A stretch of 64,000 nt of DNA from an uncultured Clostridium sp. (GTDB lineage: Bacteria; Bacillota; Clostridia; Lachnospirales; Lachnospiraceae), in NCBI GenBank assembly GCA_900542035.1, contig UQMJ01000009.1, positions 16,911-80,910 of the forward strand, in the 5' to 3' direction. The notes below the pieces were generated by a model. It was given only the letters and a program-made list of their open reading frames with translations, did no database searches and had not been told where the DNA came from. The position numbers were made by a program, and so were the translations under genes. Positions 59,742 through 64,000 of the stretch are shown one piece after another. Each line of letters opens with the position of its first letter. The first letter of the stretch is position 1.

Positions 59742-60658
59742 AGCTCTGTCCTTCCTAAGCGTTCCCGTTCATAATAGAAAATATATTGCTGCATCACTCC
59801 GCGAAATCCCTTATAAAAATGAAAGTTATCATTAATGATGGTCTCCATGAGGGCAGATTTTGGAAGGGCTTTATAACGCCTGGGGTGCTTTGGATAATAT
59901 TCTGCCATTAAAATTTTCTGAATCCAGGTGTCCACGGGAAAAGCGTCAATATGATGAAGACCAAACAGACAGATGCAGTTGGCTACCTTTTCCCCAATGC
60001 CGTAAAATTGTTTCAGATAAGACATGGAATCCTGGTAGTTCAGGGTTTTCAGATATTCCAAATCCAAAAGACGATTGCAGACGTCCTGCGTGGTTTTGAA
60101 TATGTATTTGGCCCGATAGCCCAATTTCAGATTTTGTAAATCTTCCAGAGCGGCAGCAGATAACTGCTGTGGAGTAGGAAATGCGTATATCGTATTTGTC
60201 CCTGAAGTATCGGAAGGGCTAGAAACAGTCTGAATAGGGGAACCATACTGACTGCTTAACTGTTCTACTGCCTGTCTGATAGCTGGAATGGTTTTTTGCT
60301 GAGAAATAATAAAGGTAATAATCATTTCCCACAGATCCTGCCGCAGAATCCGGATACCGTTTCCGGCTTTGCCTGCCGCAGCCAGATAGGCGTCTTCTGG
60401 TCTGACTGCATTTAGAATCGCCTGGTAGTCCGTATGAAAATCAAAATAGTGAAACCAGAAGTCCAGATCTTCTTCTGGACAGGTAAAGGCAATAGATGGG
60501 GAGTCAGAGCCGGCTATTTCCTGAATTTCCAGATAACGTCCGCAGCTGATGACCGAATATCCGCCCTTTTCCATAGGAAGCATCCGGAAACATTGTCCGG
60601 ACTGGGCAATCTGGTCTAAATTAAAACATGGAATTGAAATAATGTTAGTCGTAATCAT
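59738..60658 (-). CDS. ogg: 8-oxoguanine DNA glycosylase/lyase, clostridial OGG1 type
   Basis: 306 residues. An OGG_N domain (about 1-115, with SGQCFRM) precedes the HhH-GPD domain. The hairpin-helix YGIGEKVANCICLF carries the catalytic lysine (GEK) and is followed by the catalytic Asp in AFPVDTW, as in OGG1. It removes 8-oxoguanine from DNA. No ribosome site precedes the ATG; the predicted transcript starts at the ATG itself (leaderless). It is divergent from spmB. Confidence 0.87.
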   Translation of the reverse strand: MITTNIISIPCFNLDQIAQSGQCFRMLPMEKGGYSVISCGRYLEIQEIAGSDSPSIAFTCPEEDLDFWFHYFDFHTDYQAILNAVRPEDAYLAAAGKAGNGIRILRQDLWEMIITFIISQQKTIPAIRQAVEQLSSQYGSPIQTVSSPSDTSGTNTIYAFPTPQQLSAAALEDLQNLKLGYRAKYIFKTTQDVCNRLLDLEYLKTLNYQDSMSYLKQFYGIGEKVANCICLFGLHHIDAFPVDTWIQKILMAEYYPKHPRRYKALPKSALMETIINDNFHFYKGFRGVMQQYIFYYERERLGRTEL

Positions 60659-60664
60659 AGTAAA

Positions 60665-60693
60665 ATAGTATCAACAAGAAAAGCGGATGTCAA
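60665..60693 (-). promoter_or_regulatory. Leaderless promoter of ogg-traX
   Basis: On the minus strand TTGACA (60688-60693), a 17-base spacer and TACTAT (60665-60670). Six bases separate the -10 box from the A of the ogg ATG, so transcription should begin at or within a base of the start codon. Confidence 0.7.
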
Positions 60694-60778
60694 TAAAAAA
60701 AGCAGGCATAACGTTTACCTGTATGTTTTCCGGCGGCTTCGCATAAGCTGTTACAAAGTTTTCTAAAGGAAACGATTT

Positions 60779-61306
60779 ATGGACTGTCTGCTGTTTTTAT
60801 CGAATGCGCTGGTTCCTCTGGTACTGTTTTATATGATTGGATTTGGTCTGCTTCAGAAAAGGCCGGTACTGGATGACTTTCTGGATGGGGCAAAAGAGGG
60901 AATGAAAACTACGATAAAAGTAATGCCTACGTTAATCGGTCTTATGACAGCGGTTGGCGTTTTAAGAGCGTCCGGATTTTTGGATTTTGCAGGAAAACTA
61001 TTAGAAGGTCCGGCCAGTCGGATTCACATTCCGGCGCCGATTGTACCGGTCGCACTGGTACGTCTCGTTTCCAATGCGGCGGCAACAAGTCTGGTATTGG
61101 ACATCTTCCAGACCAGCGGGCCGGATTCACTGGAAGGAATCATCGGGTCTGTTTTGATGAGCAGTACGGAAACCGTTTTTTATTGCCTCAGCGTTTATTT
61201 TGGAACCGCTCACATTACAAAAACCCGATACGCCTTAAAAGGGGCGATTGCAGCTACAATTGCCGGAATGGCAGCAAGTATTTTTATCGGGATGGCAGTT
61301 TTTTAA
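60779..61306 (+). CDS. spmB: Spore maturation protein B
   Basis: 175 residues, Gate-domain membrane protein with about five helices. GAKEGMKTTIKVMPTLIGLMTAVGVLRASGFLD and the STETVFYCLSVYFG block are diagnostic of SpmB. It works with SpmA. AAAGGAAACGATTT precedes the ATG. It must have its own promoter in 60694-60778, since spmA is separated by two inverted genes; I could not pick one with confidence. Confidence 0.92.
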   Translation: MDCLLFLSNALVPLVLFYMIGFGLLQKRPVLDDFLDGAKEGMKTTIKVMPTLIGLMTAVGVLRASGFLDFAGKLLEGPASRIHIPAPIVPVALVRLVSNAAATSLVLDIFQTSGPDSLEGIIGSVLMSSTETVFYCLSVYFGTAHITKTRYALKGAIAATIAGMAASIFIGMAVF

Positions 61307-61369
61307 CAATTTATACAAAAGTCACAGAAAAAACACAACTTTGTAAGAATTTCATAAGGAATTAAGAGG

Positions 61370-61398
61370 TTGTTTTCTAGGAAAAAATCATATATAAT
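61370..61398 (+). promoter_or_regulatory. Promoter of fabT
   Basis: TTGTTT (61370-61375), a 17-base spacer and TATAAT (61393-61398). The start near 61405 gives a leader of about 33 bases. Confidence 0.65.
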
Positions 61399-61437
61399 CT
61401 AAGAAGCTTTTGAAGAAAGGTTAGGAAAGGAAGAGAC

Positions 61438-61884
61438 GTGGATAATTACGGGACTTTAAATGAAGTGTTGGTAAATTTGTTCAACGATATTATGGACATT
61501 GAACAGAAGGCGATTATTACACCTGAATTTAAAGATATTACCAATAACGATATGCACGTCATTGATGCTATAGGAGTTGGCACCCCGAAGAATATGTCTT
61601 CTATTGCCAGAGAATTGTCCGTTACAGTAGGGACCTTGACAATTGCCATGAACAGCCTGGTAAAAAAAGGATATGTTGTACGGGAGAGAAGCAGCGAGGA
61701 TCGGCGGGTTGTCTATATTTCCCTTTCCGAAAAAGGAAAAAAAGCGTATGAGCACCATGCCAGCTTTCATAGACAGATGATTCAGGGCGTTATGGAGGAA
61801 CTGGATGGAAAAGAGCTGGAGGTTTTAGTAAAGACCTTAAAGCATTTAAATAGCTGGTTTCGTCAGGTCCAGCAAAAGGATTAA
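61438..61884 (+). CDS. fabT: MarR-family regulator, FabT-like
   Basis: 148 residues. The winged helix is typical of MarR (MSSIARELSVTVGTLTIAMNSLVKKGYVVRERSSEDRRVVYISLSEKG). The N-terminal region FKDITNNDMHVIDAIG is like FabT of streptococci, which represses fatty acid synthesis with acyl-ACP as co-repressor. In streptococci fabT lies at the head of the fab cluster; here it is about 3.3 kb beyond the operon end. A matching palindrome is found at the fab promoter. GTG start after AGGAAGAG. Confidence 0.82.
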   Translation: MDNYGTLNEVLVNLFNDIMDIEQKAIITPEFKDITNNDMHVIDAIGVGTPKNMSSIARELSVTVGTLTIAMNSLVKKGYVVRERSSEDRRVVYISLSEKGKKAYEHHASFHRQMIQGVMEELDGKELEVLVKTLKHLNSWFRQVQQKD

Positions 61885-61902
61885 GAGGAGGCAATACCAA
61901 TT

Positions 61903-62451
61903 ATGAAAAAAACAATTCTGTACATTGCAGCAGTGCTTATGGCAATGTCTTTAGCAGCGTGTACACCAACCACAGAAAAGCAGGCTGAAACTGCAGCGGT
62001 TCCAACATCCAGCGCAGACAGCGGCGATAAATTAGTAGAAGGAAAGGTTCCTGGACCAGAGTATGATACCATTTCCGTATATAGCATTAATGAAGATGGA
62101 ACGGGTCTGCTTCAGAACATGGATTTTTTAGAGGAGCTGACGAATCAGGGTCTGGTAGACAAGCTGATTGAATATGGCGTACTGGAAGAAGGTACAACGA
62201 TTCTTGGTCTGGATGTAAAGGAAGACGATGCCTCCGGTATTGTAAATCTGTCTGCAATCCCAAGTTTTGAAGACGATGCATTCATGGAGCAGGCAACATT
62301 AGAAGCCCTGGTTAATACCTATATTGAGAATTATGAATTAGAATTAGTAAAGTTTCAGGTAAACGGCGAAGACGTAACGTCTGATTTGCTGGAAGCAGAT
62401 GAAAACGGTTATTCCACGTATTTTGAAGATTACGAAGAGATTCAGAAGTAA
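61903..62451 (+). CDS. Lipoprotein with possible GerMN-like domain
   Basis: 182 residues. The signal peptide ends at lipobox MSLAA-C20, then comes a Thr/Ala-rich linker. The globular part (about 50-182) has an acidic alpha/beta pattern (GIVNLSAIPSFEDDAFMEQATLEALVNTYIENYELELVKFQVNGEDV) that recalls GerMN domains of spore and germination proteins; I hold this only loosely. AGAGGAGG precedes the ATG. It follows fabT by 18 bases and is probably co-transcribed with it. Confidence 0.65.
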   Translation: MKKTILYIAAVLMAMSLAACTPTTEKQAETAAVPTSSADSGDKLVEGKVPGPEYDTISVYSINEDGTGLLQNMDFLEELTNQGLVDKLIEYGVLEEGTTILGLDVKEDDASGIVNLSAIPSFEDDAFMEQATLEALVNTYIENYELELVKFQVNGEDVTSDLLEADENGYSTYFEDYEEIQK

Positions 62452-62472
62452 TTAAAATAATAAAGAAAAAGG

Positions 62473-62518
62473 AAGCGGTATCCCAGCATATCAGAGTGTG
62501 CTGACGGATACCGCTTTT
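62473..62518. terminator. Bidirectional terminator
   Basis: AAGCGGTATCC (62473-62483) pairs with GGATACCGCTT (62506-62516), with an inner CAGCA/TGCTG stem (62484-62488, 62499-62503). It serves both convergent genes. Confidence 0.85.
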
Positions 62519-62535
62519 GTCTTATTGTGATGCCG

Positions 62536-64000
62536 TTACTGCATTTTCTGGGTCAGAAGCCAGGTCTCTAACCGGCTGCGGATAACAGAAAATGGAGCAG
62601 GACCAATATCAAGCATTAATTTGTGAAATTCTTTCGCGTCAAATTTGTCGCCAAGTTCTTTTTCTGCCTGTTCCCTCATCTCACAAAATTCCATATAACC
62701 GACATAGTAAGTCAGGTAATAGCCTGGATTTTCGATTAAGGTCTGATAGATCTCGGATACAATATTGGAATTTTCTACATCATAATAATCCGACAAATAC
62801 TCGCGGGTCTGGTTCTCATCCCAACCAAAATAGTTGATGTTTAAGTCTAACAAGGCGTTTAACCCGATACTGGCTGAAGCATTATACATCAGAAGTCTGG
62901 CGCCGTCCGGATCCACTCCATTTTGAAAGGTATAAGATAAAAATTCTGAGTACAGTCCCCAGCCTTCCGAGTAGCCGTTAAAGGACATCAGACAGCGGAT
63001 CGGACAGGGATTGGTGCTGTAAAAGTAAACGTTCTGATATAAGTGACCAGGATAACCTTCGTGAGCCAAAGTAGTGTATAGGTGCTGGGTAACCCCGTTA
63101 TGTTCTGCCATATTCAGATAAATGATATTTTCATTATAGCGATCCATGGGAGGAACCATATAGAGCGCTGGAGAAAGGGTGTCCTTCAGTTCAGAAGCTA
63201 CGTTTTTTATTTCGTAAGAGTGATCCGGTATTTCTGGAAAGTCGTTGGAGATTTCCTGTTTTAGAGATTCCAGGATTTCCTGGGGATCTTCGGGGGAAAA
63301 CGCAAACGTTTCTACTTGATCCAGAAGCTCTGGCCGGTTGCGGATAATGGCGGCCATGGCAGCAATATCAGCTACATTTTTCTTTTCAATGGCATTTTGC
63401 AAATCGGACATATTGGTATAAGAAGTTCCGGTATTAGAACGAACCAGATATTCAAAATACTTTTTGCCGTCCGGATACTGGCACAATCCGCCTTCGTACT
63501 GACCGGTTCCCTTTAATTTGGAAAGTCCATCCGCAAGCTGCTTGTAAGCAGGGATAAACTGTTCAGATAAAATGGCGGAATTTTGCTGGATATAGGCATT
63601 TTTTTCTTCTTCTGTAAGATCAGGAAACTCTTCCAGTCTGGTAAGAAACGAGGTATGAAGAAGATGGTAGTCTGCGTCAATCATGTAAGGCTGGCAGGAT
63701 TCCACAATGTGATCCACGGCAGCGTCGCTGCAGAACAGTCCGGCAGAAGAACGCTCCTGCTCAAAGGTCAGAATCTGATCAAAGAATTCATCTGTATTGG
63801 AAAGCAATTCCAGATATTCGTCAATATCTTTTTTGGTGTAAAAATGATATTCAGACAGAACAACAGGTAAATCGATCTGGATACCGGTAAAGGAAGAAAG
63901 GGGGGTCTGATACAATTCGATTCCTTCCAATGAAAGTTCTGTATCTACGTGTTCATTGAGAATATCCAGGGTCAGGATTTGTTCATCCGTTAAAAGGGAT
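62536..64000 (-). CDS. DUF885 metallopeptidase-like protein (5' part beyond the window)
   Basis: The frame stays open from the stop at 62536 to the right edge, about 488 codons, so the true start lies outside. A TTG at 63930 is inside conserved-looking sequence and is not the start. The DUF885 signature is complete: LAHEGYPGHLYQN (metal-binding HE...H) and, about 30 residues on, GYSEGWGLYSEF (third ligand and catalytic Glu region). The C-terminal KLMLDIGPAPFSVIRSRLETWL is typical. Family members are thought to be peptidases, some of them lipoproteins; whether this one is exported is not visible. Confidence 0.88.
   Translation of the reverse strand, partial: SLLTDEQILTLDILNEHVDTELSLEGIELYQTPLSSFTGIQIDLPVVLSEYHFYTKKDIDEYLELLSNTDEFFDQILTFEQERSSAGLFCSDAAVDHIVESCQPYMIDADYHLLHTSFLTRLEEFPDLTEEEKNAYIQQNSAILSEQFIPAYKQLADGLSKLKGTGQYEGGLCQYPDGKKYFEYLVRSNTGTSYTNMSDLQNAIEKKNVADIAAMAAIIRNRPELLDQVETFAFSPEDPQEILESLKQEISNDFPEIPDHSYEIKNVASELKDTLSPALYMVPPMDRYNENIIYLNMAEHNGVTQHLYTTLAHEGYPGHLYQNVYFYSTNPCPIRCLMSFNGYSEGWGLYSEFLSYTFQNGVDPDGARLLMYNASASIGLNALLDLNINYFGWDENQTREYLSDYYDVENSNIVSEIYQTLIENPGYYLTYYVGYMEFCEMREQAEKELGDKFDAKEFHKLMLDIGPAPFSVIRSRLETWLLTQKMQ

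Noticed and set aside
63928..63930. A TTG as start of the DUF885 protein
   Set aside because: The frame continues open to the window edge with protein-like sequence, so the gene is truncated rather than starting here.

Overview
The window looks like chromosomal DNA of an anaerobic, spore-forming gut Firmicute of the Clostridia, most likely a Lachnospiraceae. The grounds are moderate G+C, strong AGGAGG ribosome sites, sporulation genes (yabP, yabQ, spoIIE, spmA, spmB), a FabK/FabT-type fatty acid system, a fused accDA gene and Cys-type sulfatases. The assignment is inferred from gene content and order; no rRNA is present. No insertion sequence, integrase, CRISPR array or replication origin was seen.

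Layout. 1-7048: a sulfated-glycan locus with a truncated membrane regulator or sensor, two sulfatases without signal peptides, and a YtcP/LplB-type ABC importer with its lipoprotein. 7081-15315: mecA; then a Ser/Thr kinase with a MinD-like tail overlapping a MinD/CpaE-like ATPase; then envelope enzymes (GH18, metallophosphoesterase lipoprotein, amidase), a free-methionine sulfoxide reductase and a zinc-ribbon membrane protein. 15334-18521: an AraC regulator divergent from a sugar nucleotidyltransferase and a NahK-like kinase, with a clear pair of AraC-style direct repeats between them. 18542-23993: two acyl- or aminoacyl-transferase-like genes, a CofE-like ligase, a sirtuin, an aldo/keto reductase and a DUF951 protein.

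24111-32346 is a housekeeping and sporulation block: rpsF-ssb-rpsR, hup-rqcP, yabP-yabQ-divIC, spoIIE, tilS-hpt-ftsH, in the order known from Bacillus subtilis. A candidate C-rich small RNA follows at about 32435-32527, then a GH13 glucosidase and a tRNA cluster (Tyr, fMet, Phe, Lys). Next to the tRNAs lies an A+T-richer cassette of an RpiR regulator, a PTS EIIBC and a third sulfatase (35239-39284). A secreted or anchored beta-propeller-like protein follows. The yaaO-holB-ricT-trmN6-rsmI-abrB block (41636-47593) again follows the B. subtilis order, but has a guanylate kinase-like gene where tmk is expected.

47826-58101 is a complete type II fatty acid synthesis operon (fabH-acpP-fabK-fabD-fabG-fabF-accB-fabZ-accC-accDA plus an FMN oxygenase-like gene). 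It is preceded by a canonical promoter with a FabT-type palindrome at the predicted start site, and a FabT homologue lies 3.3 kb past the operon (61438). spmA and spmB flank an inverted ogg-traX pair whose first gene appears to be leaderless. The window ends inside a DUF885 metallopeptidase-like gene.

Taken together, the accessory parts point to import and cytoplasmic desulfation of host or dietary sulfated sugars by both an ABC and a PTS route, and to amino-sugar activation under AraC control.
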